The position numbers and the translations under genes are program-made. This document shows, piece by piece, positions 1-9,025 of a stretch of 58,120 nt of DNA (the stretch's first letter is position 1; each line of letters begins with the position of its first letter). Location: positions 47,715-105,834 of the forward strand of contig DENJ01000048.1 in assembly GCA_002359635.1 (NCBI GenBank), written 5' to 3'. The notes below the pieces were generated by a model. The model saw only the letters and a list, made by a program, of their open reading frames with translations. It was not told the origin of the DNA and did not search any database. The stretch is from Burkholderiales bacterium UBA2647. GTDB lineage: Bacteria > Pseudomonadota > Gammaproteobacteria > Burkholderiales > Burkholderiaceae_E.

Positions 1-131
1 TCGGCTCCGCTTAGGCCATCGGCCTCGCTTTCGCCCTGCCAGGCTATATCGCCCAGCCAGCCTTCGCGTTGCAGCATCCGGCGCAAAGCGAGCGCGCTAG
101 GACCTTGGCCCTGGATGTCGAGGCTAAGCAT
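1..131 (-). CDS. Partial unrecognised protein downstream of murU (cut by window edge)
   Basis: The ATG at 131 overlaps the murU stop codon by eight bases, so the two are probably translationally coupled. The frame stays open for 43 codons to the left edge. The visible N-terminus starts MLSLDIQGQGPSALALRRML and has no signal peptide or motif I can name. That it is a real gene follows from the tight overlap and the open frame; its function cannot be read from this fragment. Confidence 0.5.
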   Translation of the reverse strand, partial: MLSLDIQGQGPSALALRRMLQREGWLGDIAWQGESEADGLSGA

Positions 132-846
132 CACCAGTTGCGCCTTGCAAAGCCGGCGCCGAAGGCTTTGCCTCGGTGCGTCTCAACCAGCTTTCGGCTT
201 GGGCAAGTCGTTCAGGGGTGCCGACATCGAACCAGCAGCCTTGATGGTGAATCCCTAACCAGCGGCCTTGCACTTGAGCAGACTTCAAGATCGGGCCAAG
301 TTTGGCGCTTTCACCCGGGCGGATTCCGGCGAATAGCTCAGGCCGGTAAATGCCGATGCCACTGAAGGTGAGTCGCTGCCCCTGAAGATCAAAATCCCCC
401 TCCGGATGATGGCTGGGGTTGTCAACAAGCAGGCAACATGCGAGCAGGGGATCCTTGACAGCCGCCTTCGCTTCGAGCAGCTGACCCAATTTCAGGGCGT
501 CCTTGAAGGGGAAATCGCAGACGATATCGGCATTTAAGACCAGAAAGGGTTCATTTCCCAGCATCGGCAAAGCCAAGGCGATACCGCCCGCTGTTTCCAG
601 GGCCTGCGCCTCAGCAGACCATCGCACCTGCAAACCCCAAGCCGCACCATCGCCGATCGATGCAACCAGTTGTTCACCAAGCCAGGCATGATTAATCACC
701 AGGTCGCGAAAGCCAGCGGCCGAAAGGGCGCGCAAGTGGCGATGAATCAGGGCTTCGCCCGCCACTTTGAGTAGCGCTTTGGGCATGCGATCGCTAAGCG
801 GTCGCATGCGCTCACCGCGCCCTGCTGCAAGAATCATGGCTTTCAC
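124..846 (-). CDS. murU: N-acetylmuramate alpha-1-phosphate uridylyltransferase MurU
   Basis: Cytosolic nucleotidyltransferase of the peptidoglycan-recycling bypass. It makes UDP-MurNAc from MurNAc-1-phosphate and UTP, which avoids de novo synthesis and the fosfomycin-sensitive MurA step. The 240 residues open with the sugar-nucleotidyltransferase signature LAAGRGERMRPL (residues 6-17), followed by PKALL, and NADIV further on is the likely metal-binding region. The start is GTG; an ATG three codons later is possible but would cut into the conserved MKAMILAAG. It lies 40 bases after amgK, whose product is its substrate, and this pairing strongly supports MurU over a generic glucose-1-phosphate thymidylyltransferase. 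Confidence 0.9.
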   Translation of the reverse strand: MKAMILAAGRGERMRPLSDRMPKALLKVAGEALIHRHLRALSAAGFRDLVINHAWLGEQLVASIGDGAAWGLQVRWSAEAQALETAGGIALALPMLGNEPFLVLNADIVCDFPFKDALKLGQLLEAKAAVKDPLLACCLLVDNPSHHPEGDFDLQGQRLTFSGIGIYRPELFAGIRPGESAKLGPILKSAQVQGRWLGIHHQGCWFDVGTPERLAQAESWLRRTEAKPSAPALQGATGDA

Positions 847-886
847 GTTGCGCCAACAATCACGGTTTTGGGTGCGCGAGGCATCC

Positions 887-1903
887 TCATGATTCGAGCC
901 ACTCGATCACCAGATCTGCAAGTGCTCCAAGTTCCTGGTAGCGCATCAGAACCGGCAACACATAGGACAAAACCACCGGCAAATCGGCCAGGTAGCGGTC
1001 TTTACCGTCGCGGTAGTAAAGCCTTGCAAAAATGCCAAGAATCTTCAAATGCCGCTGCAAACCCATCCACTCAAACTGACGCCAGAACTCCGGGAAGTCG
1101 GCAGCGACCGGCAGCCCCATTTTTTTCGCGGCCTCCCACCAGCGAATCAAGCCATCGAGCTGCACCTCTTCATCCCAGGCGATGTAGGCGTCACGCCAAA
1201 GCGAGACCAGGTCATAGGTGATTGGGCCAAGCACCGCGTCCTGAAAATCCAGCACACCGGGATTACGATCGCCTGCCAGTAACATCAAATTCCGGCTGTG
1301 AAAGTCGCGGTGCACATACACCTGCGCTTGGGCAAGGCATTGCGCGACGATGCAGTCAAAAGCCTCATCAATCACCTGCCTTTGTGCATCCGACAGCGTC
1401 TTGCGCTTGTGTTTGTCGATATACCAATGTGGCCAAAGTTCCATTTCATCGCGCAAACGCCGGGCATCATAAGGCGCAAGCACATCGCCTCGGCTTGCCA
1501 GCTGGATCGACTGCAAGGCCTTGCCAGCCTCACGATAAAGCGCGCTTGCCGTCGGGATACGCTGTTCGGCAGGCGTATGGTCTCTGAGCACATCCAGATA
1601 GGTGTGCGAGCCAAAGTCCTCAAGGAGCAGGAATCCCTGCGCAAGATTCTCTTCGTAAATGTTGGGCGTTGTCATGCCGGCAGAGCCAAAAAGTCTGGCC
1701 ACGCTCACAAAAGGCCTCACGTCTTCCTGGGGCGCAGGCGCATCCATGACCACAAAGGTTTGCCTCTGATCGTCGCATTGCACCCGGAAATAGCGGCGAA
1801 AACTCGCGTCAGCCGATGCGACTTCGAGGCTTTCCGGCTTGAGTGCGTAGTCGGCTGCAATGGTCAGCAGCCATTGCTTCAGTGAGTCTTGACGCGGATC
1901 CAT
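887..1903 (-). CDS. amgK: Anomeric MurNAc/GlcNAc kinase AmgK
   Basis: Cytosolic kinase that phosphorylates MurNAc (and GlcNAc) at the anomeric hydroxyl, feeding MurU in cell-wall recycling. It has the aminoglycoside-phosphotransferase fold: catalytic loop HRDFHSRNLM (about 198-207), then LDFQD (about 218-222), the metal-binding Asp region. I chose ATG 1903 (MDPRQDS), which gives 338 residues; an upstream TTG at 1942 would add 13 residues that do not resemble the family start. It is divergent from lptD across 77 bases and followed closely by murU. The amgK-murU pair beside lptD is a familiar arrangement in Gram-negative bacteria. Confidence 0.9.
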   Translation of the reverse strand: MDPRQDSLKQWLLTIAADYALKPESLEVASADASFRRYFRVQCDDQRQTFVVMDAPAPQEDVRPFVSVARLFGSAGMTTPNIYEENLAQGFLLLEDFGSHTYLDVLRDHTPAEQRIPTASALYREAGKALQSIQLASRGDVLAPYDARRLRDEMELWPHWYIDKHKRKTLSDAQRQVIDEAFDCIVAQCLAQAQVYVHRDFHSRNLMLLAGDRNPGVLDFQDAVLGPITYDLVSLWRDAYIAWDEEVQLDGLIRWWEAAKKMGLPVAADFPEFWRQFEWMGLQRHLKILGIFARLYYRDGKDRYLADLPVVLSYVLPVLMRYQELGALADLVIEWLES

Positions 1904-1980
1904 GTCAACAACGATTTGTCCTTGAACGGCTTCGATGAGCAAACCAATCGGTTTTTCAGAGCAGGCGATATCATAGACCG

Positions 1981-4299
1981 ATGCGCGCTCCGCTTCGCTT
2001 GTTCATTTGCCTGCCTGGTCTTTACGCGATGCTGGGTTGGGCGCATGCTTCAAGCGAAGGTATCAGGCTTCGAATCGAAGCCGAACCTTCAGTTTTACTT
2101 GCAAAAATGCCTGGAAAGCGTCCGGTTTACGGCTGGGCCCTAGCCATCGAAGGATCCGTCGACGAGCGATTAAGCCTAAGGGGTGAGGCGCGCCTTCGAC
2201 AGGCTGGCACTTCCTTGTCCGCTGATCAAATCGACTATGAGCACCAGAGCGACGACTTGCAGGCCAAGGGCCGTGTACGCATGGCAAAAGCGGGCACGAT
2301 TGTTGAGGGCCCTGCCTTGCATTTAAAGCTCGATAGCCAAATCGGTTTCATGGACGAGGCGACGATTGCCATGCCAGCGGTTGGCGGCTTCGGATCAGCA
2401 AAACGGCTCGAGTTCGACGGACCGGGAAAAGTAAATTTGCTGCAGGCGATGTTCACAACCTGCCGCCCGGACGAAGCAGGATGGGTGCTTGAGGCCGACA
2501 AACTCAGGCTTGACCAGGACGGTGAGCAAGGCCAGGCCGAACGCGCCCGTGTGGTCTTTCAAGGTGCGGCGTCGCCGGTGATTCCAAGGCTCAGTTTTCC
2601 CTTAACTGACAGCCGTCGCAGTGGCTGGTTACCCCCTACGGTTGGGGTAACCTCGCGCACGGGGGCTGATGTAACCCTGCCCTATTACCTTAACCTTGCG
2701 ATTAATCGAGACCTGACGTTATACCCGCGCCTGTCCTTGTTGCGCGGTGCCTCCCTGGGAGCCTGGGGGCGTTATCTGGAGCCCAAGGCCAGCGGTGAAC
2801 TGCGGCTTGAGCTCAATCCCCAAGACTTGAAAACCGGCGATGCCCGTTATTACTGGTCAAGCCTGCACCGCTTCCAAGACCTGGCAGGTTGGAGCGGACA
2901 ATGGGATGTGCGATCGGTGTCCGACGATCAATACCTTGTTGATTACAGCCGCAATATTATCGGCAGTTCGTTACGAAGTATTCCCCGCGCCGCGACGGCA
3001 ACGCGAAGCCTCGGTGACGGTGCCTTAACCCTATCTGTTACAACGTATCAAAATGTTCTCGATGCAAGAACTTCCCCGCCTTACGAAGCGATCCCGCGTC
3101 TAGAGTGGCGCTGGTATCGTTTTGCAGACCCGGAAGCTGCTGACTGGGCAGGGCAAAGCTTTGATCGTGGCGGTTTGCTCGAAGTGGCGCGATTTCGAAG
3201 GCCTTTGATTGACTCTGTGGAAGGGTGGCGAACCGTCATCAATCCCAGTGTTCAAGCGCCCTGGAGGCAGGCATGGGGCTACGTCAAGCCAAGCTTGTCC
3301 TTGCATGCCACCGATTATCGATTTGTGCCTTCTGAGGCGCTCAATCGAAGCGGCTTGAGCCAGGGCCTCCTCGATCAAGCAGCCGCCCAGCGGGTGCTGC
3401 CGCAATTTTCAATCGATAGCGGGCTTTTTCTTGAGCGACGAATCAATCGGATTGATGGTCTGGAGCAGACACTTGAGCCAAGGATCTTTTACCTCTATGT
3501 GCCCTATCGCGAACAAAAACAACTGCCGATCTATGACACCGCTGTGGCCGATATCAGCTATGCTCAATTATTTGCCGAGAATCGCTTTGTTGGCCACGAC
3601 CGGATCGCTGACGCTAACCAGCTGACTTTTGCGCTGAGTTCTCGGTTGTTGCGCAGTGAAAGCGGACGTGAGCTGTTTCGTGCAGCCACTGCCCTGCGTC
3701 ATCACTTGAGTGCGCCGCGCTTGCAGATCGCGGGTCAGCCGCAGCTGACAGATCCGCAAACTGACCTGCTTATGGTCGCAAGTGGCAAGCCGCACAACGC
3801 CTGGAATTTGGACGGCGGCGTGCAGGTCGGTCTCACAAGCGGCAATTTGGCGCGTGCTTATCTCGGGACGCGCTATCAGCCCGACGAATTGCGACTTGCC
3901 AATGTGCAGCTGCGTTTTATTGAAAATCAGGTCGGCCAAATCGACGCGTCCTGGCGCTGGCCGATCGGAGGTTCCTGGTCCTTGCTCGGCCGAAGCAACT
4001 ATTCGTTCCAGCGGAAAGTACTCAATCCAGTGAGCTTGCAAACCGTCGACGCCAGGCCCGGCGTGATTGAGGGATTGTTCGGTGCTGAACGTAAAGCTGA
4101 TTGCTGGGCTTTCCGTACGGTGTTACAACGTTATGTGACAGGTCCCGATCTGTTTAACACCGCCATCTTTGTACAGCTCGAACTCAATGGCTTGGGTGGT
4201 ATCGGAAATAACCCCTTTGATATATTGCGCCGGGGTATTCCCGGCTATACCAGGGCGCGCGAGCGTATCCCTGATTCTCCATTTTTTGCTTACGAATGA
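1981..4299 (+). CDS. lptD: LPS-assembly protein LptD
   Basis: Outer-membrane beta-barrel that, with LptE (encoded at 48666-49163), inserts lipopolysaccharide into the outer leaflet. The 772 residues start with a signal peptide (hydrophobic stretch about 5-20, cleavage near AHA-SS), then an OstA/LptA-like N-terminal jellyroll (GEARLRQAGTSLSADQIDYE region), then a long aromatic-rich barrel ending in a terminal aromatic (FFAYE). Only two cysteines are visible in the mature part (in TTCRPDEAG and ERKADCWAF), against four in the E. coli protein. surA follows after 7 bases, as in many proteobacteria. Confidence 0.95.
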   Translation: MRAPLRLFICLPGLYAMLGWAHASSEGIRLRIEAEPSVLLAKMPGKRPVYGWALAIEGSVDERLSLRGEARLRQAGTSLSADQIDYEHQSDDLQAKGRVRMAKAGTIVEGPALHLKLDSQIGFMDEATIAMPAVGGFGSAKRLEFDGPGKVNLLQAMFTTCRPDEAGWVLEADKLRLDQDGEQGQAERARVVFQGAASPVIPRLSFPLTDSRRSGWLPPTVGVTSRTGADVTLPYYLNLAINRDLTLYPRLSLLRGASLGAWGRYLEPKASGELRLELNPQDLKTGDARYYWSSLHRFQDLAGWSGQWDVRSVSDDQYLVDYSRNIIGSSLRSIPRAATATRSLGDGALTLSVTTYQNVLDARTSPPYEAIPRLEWRWYRFADPEAADWAGQSFDRGGLLEVARFRRPLIDSVEGWRTVINPSVQAPWRQAWGYVKPSLSLHATDYRFVPSEALNRSGLSQGLLDQAAAQRVLPQFSIDSGLFLERRINRIDGLEQTLEPRIFYLYVPYREQKQLPIYDTAVADISYAQLFAENRFVGHDRIADANQLTFALSSRLLRSESGRELFRAATALRHHLSAPRLQIAGQPQLTDPQTDLLMVASGKPHNAWNLDGGVQVGLTSGNLARAYLGTRYQPDELRLANVQLRFIENQVGQIDASWRWPIGGSWSLLGRSNYSFQRKVLNPVSLQTVDARPGVIEGLFGAERKADCWAFRTVLQRYVTGPDLFNTAIFVQLELNGLGGIGNNPFDILRRGIPGYTRARERIPDSPFFAYE

Positions 4300-4306
4300 G
4301 ATCGTG

Positions 4307-5614
4307 ATGAACAATAGAAAAGTTCGGGCTGCAGCATGGTTGTTTGCGGGCTTGATACCGCTTTGGATCAACGCTTCAGCTTGGGGACAGGCGCTTGGCT
4401 TGAACCGGATTGCCGTGATTGTGAATGATGAAGCCATTACCGATTTGGAGGTTAAGCAGCGCATGACGCAGGCGCTCAGTATGCTCGCTGAGCGCGGTAT
4501 CGCCGCGCCAGGTACCGATGTGGTGAGGCGACAGGTGATGGAACAAATGATTGTCGAGCGAGCAGGGCAGCAGCTCGCTAAAGACATGAACATGCGCATC
4601 GATGATGTCGCGGTTGACCGAGCGATTGACCAGATTGCCCGGAACAATCAGCTCGAGCGCGACGAGCTGCTGAGGCGTGCTGCTGCGCAGGGACGCGATC
4701 TAGCCAGTTTCCGTGAGGGTTTACGCAGCGAGATGCTCATGCAGCGCTTGCGCGAGCGTGAGGTTGATGCGCGGGTTCAAGTCAGCGAGGCCGATGTGGA
4801 TGCTGTGCTTTCGTCGCTCGGTGCCTCAGCAAACACCGAGTATCAATTGGCACAAATCCTGATCAGGGTTCCGGAAACAGCAAGCTCAGAGCAAGTCGAG
4901 AGGGCGCGTGCGAGAATGATTGCCTTCAGACAGCAACTTGCAACAGGCGCAAATTTCGCCCAGCTTGCGGCAGCGAACTCCGAGGCGGCCGAGGCAAGCG
5001 CCGGTGGTGACTTGGGATGGCGCGCCGCAGAGAGACTTCCAACCCTTTTTGTTCGAGAAATCGAGAAACTCAAACCGGGTCAGCTCAGTCAGGTGATCCG
5101 AAGCGCTGCCGGATTTCATTTGCTTCGCTTAAACGATTTGCGGCAAGTTTCCTCAGCAGCCGGTCCGCCGGTTGCCCAGTGGCGTGCACGGCATATTCTG
5201 TTTCGGGTTAGCGAAACCTTGCCCGAAGCTGAAGCCCTGCGAAGGGCGCAGGATGTGGCCGCACGCTTAAAGGCTGGCGAAGACTTTGCCGAGCTGGCGA
5301 AGAAGAACTCGGCCGACGGCAGCGCCGCAAAAGGGGGTGATCTCGGCTGGTTGCTGCCGGGCGATACCGTCCCCGAATTTGAACGCGCCTTAAGTCGTCT
5401 CGATCTGAAGGAGATCAGTAACCCGGTGCGCTCGCCCTTTGGAATTCACATCATCGAAGTTCTGGAAAAAAGAACTGATGTGCCGCCTATCGAGCGCCAA
5501 CGCGCGCAGATCAAGCAAGCCTTAAGGGAGAGAAAGGCTGAGGAGGCCTACGACACCTGGCTGCAGGAGCTCCGCGATCGTGCCTATGTGGAATATCGCG
5601 GCGAAACCAATTGA
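4307..5614 (+). CDS. surA: Periplasmic chaperone / peptidyl-prolyl isomerase SurA
   Basis: Periplasmic chaperone that escorts outer-membrane proteins such as LptD to the BAM machine. The 435 residues hold a signal peptide (VRAAAWLFAGLIPLWINASAWG), a SurA N-terminal domain with LNRIAVIVNDEAIT, and two parvulin domains, one from about EYQLAQILIRV and one from WRARHILFRV. The frame is open further upstream, but ATG 4307 is chosen because the signal peptide starts there and it follows the lptD stop by 7 bases. The stop overlaps the rsmA start (TGATG). pdxA, often between surA and rsmA, is missing. Confidence 0.95.
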   Translation: MNNRKVRAAAWLFAGLIPLWINASAWGQALGLNRIAVIVNDEAITDLEVKQRMTQALSMLAERGIAAPGTDVVRRQVMEQMIVERAGQQLAKDMNMRIDDVAVDRAIDQIARNNQLERDELLRRAAAQGRDLASFREGLRSEMLMQRLREREVDARVQVSEADVDAVLSSLGASANTEYQLAQILIRVPETASSEQVERARARMIAFRQQLATGANFAQLAAANSEAAEASAGGDLGWRAAERLPTLFVREIEKLKPGQLSQVIRSAAGFHLLRLNDLRQVSSAAGPPVAQWRARHILFRVSETLPEAEALRRAQDVAARLKAGEDFAELAKKNSADGSAAKGGDLGWLLPGDTVPEFERALSRLDLKEISNPVRSPFGIHIIEVLEKRTDVPPIERQRAQIKQALRERKAEEAYDTWLQELRDRAYVEYRGETN

Positions 5615-6444
5615 TGGGGCTCGAGCTCTCAACGCCTCGGGCAAGAAAACGTTTTGGTCAGCATTTTTTGCATGATCACTCGGTGCTTGGCGCCATCCAT
5701 GATGCCATCGGTCTGCAATCAAGCAGCCATTGCGTGGAAATCGGTCCGGGCAGAGGAGCACTTACCGAGGGTTTGATTGCATCAAGGCCTGCATCGCTCA
5801 CGCTGATTGAAATCGATCGCGATCTTGCGGCCCGACTGCGAGGGCGTATTGACGCTTCACAATTAGGCTTTTGCAGCCTCATCGAAGGCGATGTTTTGAA
5901 CTTCGATTTTATAGAACTTGCTACAAGGCTCGGGCATCGGCTTCATGTTGTGGGAAATCTTCCCTACAATATTTCGACGCCTTTGTTGTTCCACCTTATG
6001 GCACAACGAAAGGTGTTGCTCGATCAAGTTTTTATGCTTCAAAAAGAAGTGGTCGACCGGATTGTCGCCCCGGCGGGCAGCTCAGACTACGGGCGACTCA
6101 GTGTGATGATGCAGTCTAGTTACCAGGCTTGGCATCTGCTCGATGTGCCCGCCGAGGCTTTTAGTCCCGCACCCAGGGTGCTATCGGCGGTGTTTCGTTT
6201 GATAGCGCTTGGTCCCTGTGAGTGGCCGCAACCGGGTGTGGATTTTCCCCAGGAAAGACTCGAAACACTGCTTCGTGTTGGCTTCGAGCAGCGCCGGAAA
6301 ATGTTGCGGGCCCACCTCTTGCGCTGGCTGCAGCAACAAGGCGTGATGCCCGATGAGGCCAAAGCGCTCGGCTTTCAGCCCGAGGCAAGAGCGCAAGAAA
6401 TTCCGGTGTCAGCCTGGTGCGCGATGGCGATGCGACTCGCTTAA
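5614..6444 (+). CDS. rsmA: 16S rRNA dimethyladenosine transferase RsmA (KsgA)
   Basis: SAM-dependent enzyme that dimethylates two adjacent adenosines near the 3' end of 16S rRNA during late 30S assembly. The 276 residues show RKRFGQHFL at the N-terminus, the SAM motif VEIGPGRGALT, and the catalytic NLPYNIST (the family NLPYN/NIPYN motif). ATG 5614 overlaps the surA stop by one base; a TTG one codon earlier is the only alternative. It is last in the lptD-surA-rsmA run and converges on gloA with a 21-base gap that contains no visible terminator. Confidence 0.95.
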   Translation: MGLELSTPRARKRFGQHFLHDHSVLGAIHDAIGLQSSSHCVEIGPGRGALTEGLIASRPASLTLIEIDRDLAARLRGRIDASQLGFCSLIEGDVLNFDFIELATRLGHRLHVVGNLPYNISTPLLFHLMAQRKVLLDQVFMLQKEVVDRIVAPAGSSDYGRLSVMMQSSYQAWHLLDVPAEAFSPAPRVLSAVFRLIALGPCEWPQPGVDFPQERLETLLRVGFEQRRKMLRAHLLRWLQQQGVMPDEAKALGFQPEARAQEIPVSAWCAMAMRLA

Positions 6445-6465
6445 GACCAGCCTTCGTAATTCAGG

Positions 6466-6858
6466 TCATGCTTTTCGTTCGATCAACTCAACTTTGTAAC
6501 CATCAGGGTCTTCGATAAAGGCGATGACTGTCGTGCCGCCTTTAACCGGCCCGGCTTCCCGGGTGATCCTGCCACCGGCAGCGCGAATCTTTTCACACTG
6601 GGCGTGCGCATCCTCGGTAAGCAGGGCAATGTGCCCATAGGCTGTTCCCAAGTCGTAATGATCAACACCATAGTTATAAGTGAGTTCGATTTCGGCTTGA
6701 CCCTCTTGATTGCCTTGTCCATAGCCGACAAACGCAAGCGAGTACTTTTGATCGGGTCGATCGGTGGTGCGCAATAAATTCATTCCCATCACACGGGTGT
6801 AGAAATCAATCGAGCGCTGTAAATCGCCCACACGTAACATGGTGTGCAAGAGTTGCAT
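6466..6858 (-). CDS. gloA: Lactoylglutathione lyase (glyoxalase I)
   Basis: Converts the hemithioacetal of methylglyoxal and glutathione to S-lactoylglutathione. The 130 residues match the bacterial Ni-type GloA closely: LLHTMLRVGDLQRSIDFY at the start, TYNYGVDHYDLGTAYGHIA in the middle and EDPDGYKVELIE at the end. By comparison with E. coli GloA the metal ligands would be H5, E58, H76 and E124. The start at 6858 has an AAGGAG-type ribosome binding site. It begins one base after the stop of the upstream YgjP-type gene, so the two are probably co-transcribed. Confidence 0.95.
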   Translation of the reverse strand: MQLLHTMLRVGDLQRSIDFYTRVMGMNLLRTTDRPDQKYSLAFVGYGQGNQEGQAEIELTYNYGVDHYDLGTAYGHIALLTEDAHAQCEKIRAAGGRITREAGPVKGGTTVIAFIEDPDGYKVELIERKA

Positions 6859-6859
6859 C

Positions 6860-7657
6860 CTAGGTCTCCTTAGCAAGGGTGGTGCCCGGGTCGTGATCAT
6901 GCCTTAAAACACGTCGTCGCTCACGATAATCGGGCAGCACCGATTCCACGATCGCCCAGAATCGCGCGCTGTGGTTGAGCTCTTTCAAATGGGCCAGTTC
7001 GTGAACCACAACATAGTCGATGAGTTTGGGGTCATGGTGAACCAAACGCCAATTCAGGCGGATCACGGCCTTTGAATTACAACTACCCCAGCGCGCCTTG
7101 GCCGAACTCAGCTGCCAGCGCGCAGGACCAAAACCAAGTTCACTCGAAAATCGCTTTATTCTGATGTCAAAGTCCTTGCGGGCTTCTTGCTTTAACCAGG
7201 CAATCAGGTGCTCGCGCGTGGCGGCCTCGCTGGCAAGCAAGACCAAGGAGTGATCCTTTTCCTGTAACAATCTAAAGCCTGATGATGGGTTCAGGCGAAT
7301 GAGCACTTTTTGTCCCCAAAGCGGGATGCTTTTTTCGTCCCAATAGGCATCATATCGATCCTGTCGCGGCGCTGAGGGGCTTTCGATACGAGCCATATGC
7401 TTGAAGATCCACCCCGCTTTGTCGCGAAGCGCCTCTTCAATCGCAGCAAGACTCACCCAGGAGGGTGCGCTTACCTGAAGCCCATGTTCGGTGATCCTAA
7501 AACCGATTGTTTGTCTTGGTCGCCGAATCAGTGTGTAAGCAATGCTTTGATCGCGATAAATAAACACACGATCCTGAACCGAGGACTCAAGCGCTGGCGC
7601 TGGAACTTTGCGACCGAATAAATCGCCAAGCCAGCGCGAGATCCTTGAGCGCTTCAA
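6860..7657 (-). CDS. YgjP-type (DUF45) zinc metalloprotein
   Basis: Protein of the YgjP/WSS1-like metallopeptidase family, 265 residues. The zinc signature HELAH (219-223) with a third histidine in LNHS (about 229) sits after the family motif RWGSC (189-193). Known members are called SprT-like or M48-like metal-dependent hydrolases; the substrate is not established. It starts with TTG, which overlaps the plsC stop (TTGA) and is preceded by a strong GGAGGA, so the rare start is well supported. Its place between plsC and gloA recurs in Burkholderiales as I recall. Confidence 0.85.
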   Translation of the reverse strand: MKRSRISRWLGDLFGRKVPAPALESSVQDRVFIYRDQSIAYTLIRRPRQTIGFRITEHGLQVSAPSWVSLAAIEEALRDKAGWIFKHMARIESPSAPRQDRYDAYWDEKSIPLWGQKVLIRLNPSSGFRLLQEKDHSLVLLASEAATREHLIAWLKQEARKDFDIRIKRFSSELGFGPARWQLSSAKARWGSCNSKAVIRLNWRLVHHDPKLIDYVVVHELAHLKELNHSARFWAIVESVLPDYRERRRVLRHDHDPGTTLAKET

Positions 7658-8415
7658 GGCTTCCTCCGGGCCGGTAAGGTCATGTCGTTTGGGGGATAGC
7701 GCTCTGGATTTAAGACTCGCATCTCTGCTTCAATCCATTGGCGGACTTCTTCGGTGATGGCTTCGGGTGTCTTGCCCTGGGTCGTAATCGGATCGCCGAT
7801 CGAGACGGTAATCAGACCGGGGCGTTTGATCCAACCCCCTTTGGGCCAGCACTCGCCGCTATTGACTGCGATCGGTACCACCGGTACCCCGGTTCTCAAG
7901 GCCAGTCTTGCGCCTCCGGTTTTATAGCGACCTTCGGTCCCCGGCTGTGTACGCGTACCCTCAGGAAACATCACAATCCAGCGGCGCTGCGCCAGCTTTT
8001 CAGCGCCCTGGCCCACCACCTGCTCAAAGGCATCGGCGCCTTTCGATCGATCAATATGGATCATTCGCAAGAGCCCCAGACCCCATCCAAAAAATGGAAC
8101 CCATAACAGTTCACGTTTGAAGACAAACACCGCTTCGCGCGGCATATACGAAATCAGAAAAAAGGTCTCCCAGGTTGACTGATGCTTGGGCATGATGATT
8201 GCGGGACCATCGGGCAATTTCTCCCAGCCTTTAGAAGTCCAGCGCATACCGCAACACCATCGTCCGGCCCAAAGCATCGCTTTGGGCCAGCCCACGGTGA
8301 GGCGGTATCGCCAATGCAGGGGAAGCGGTGACCAGAGCAAGGTGAGAAAAGCAAAGGGGATGACCGTGATGAGCATCACCAGGCCAAAGAGCAGACTGCC
8401 AACAGCCGCTTTCAT
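7654..8415 (-). CDS. plsC: 1-acyl-sn-glycerol-3-phosphate acyltransferase
   Basis: Inner-membrane acyltransferase that converts lysophosphatidic acid to phosphatidic acid. The N-terminal hydrophobic segment (SLLFGLVMLITVIPFAFLTLLW) anchors it. The acyltransferase motif reads HQSTWE (residues 78-83), with Glu in place of the usual Asp of HX4D, and FPEGTR is the substrate-binding motif. I chose ATG 8415 (253 residues); a TTG at 8436 in frame is possible. It lies 67 bases after gmhB and overlaps the next gene by four bases. Confidence 0.9.
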   Translation of the reverse strand: MKAAVGSLLFGLVMLITVIPFAFLTLLWSPLPLHWRYRLTVGWPKAMLWAGRWCCGMRWTSKGWEKLPDGPAIIMPKHQSTWETFFLISYMPREAVFVFKRELLWVPFFGWGLGLLRMIHIDRSKGADAFEQVVGQGAEKLAQRRWIVMFPEGTRTQPGTEGRYKTGGARLALRTGVPVVPIAVNSGECWPKGGWIKRPGLITVSIGDPITTQGKTPEAITEEVRQWIEAEMRVLNPERYPPNDMTLPARRKP

Positions 8416-8482
8416 CGACTTAACCCTGAGCTGCAATGAAAACAGGCTGCCATCTTACGCAGGCTGAATCGCTTGGCGACGA

Positions 8483-9025
8483 TTACAGCAGCGTTTCCGC
8501 AAATGCCATCAGATCGTCATAGACCTGGGTGCCGTCGGGAATCAAGCTGCCCTGTTCGAGGGTTTGCATGCCATTGCCTGTGCGTACCAGCACGGGTTGC
8601 ATTCGCGCGGCACTTGCGGCCTGTAGATCACGCAGGCTGTCGCCAACAAAGGCCTGACCGGTGAAGTCTGCGCCGAAACGATCCGCCGCCTCGAGCAAGA
8701 GGCCCGGCTTCGGTTTCCTGCAAGCGCAATCATCCATGGCGCGATGCGGGCAAAAAAACACGGCTTCGATCCGACCGCCCTGACGTTGCACCATATCGTG
8801 CATTCGGGCGTGTATGCGGTTAAGCGTTGCCAGATCGAAAAGGCCCCTGGCAAGGCCCGCCTGATTCGTGGCCACGGCAATACGCCAACCCGCTTGGGTA
8901 AGAAGCGCAATCGCCTCTAGACTGCGAGGAATCGGCGTCCATTCCTCGGGTGTTTTGACATAAGCTTCAGAGTCAACATTGATCACACCATCGCGATCAA
9001 GCATCAGAAAACGCGCCGGCATCAT
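8483..9025 (-). CDS. gmhB: D-glycero-beta-D-manno-heptose-1,7-bisphosphate 7-phosphatase
   Basis: HAD-superfamily phosphatase that removes the C7 phosphate of heptose 1,7-bisphosphate on the way to ADP-heptose for the LPS inner core. The 180 residues have the HAD nucleophile motif LDRDGVIN (D10, D12), motif II VATNQAG, the zinc-binding loop CPHRAMDDCAC and the FVGDSLRDL motif. The start overlaps the glyS stop (ATGA); a second ATG follows immediately. It shares the run with lnt and plsC, which also build the outer envelope. Confidence 0.93.
   Translation of the reverse strand: MMPARFLMLDRDGVINVDSEAYVKTPEEWTPIPRSLEAIALLTQAGWRIAVATNQAGLARGLFDLATLNRIHARMHDMVQRQGGRIEAVFFCPHRAMDDCACRKPKPGLLLEAADRFGADFTGQAFVGDSLRDLQAASAARMQPVLVRTGNGMQTLEQGSLIPDGTQVYDDLMAFAETLL

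Noticed and set aside
3568..4041. Minus-strand frame of 157 codons within lptD
   Set aside because: Antisense to the conserved barrel of lptD; no protein features.
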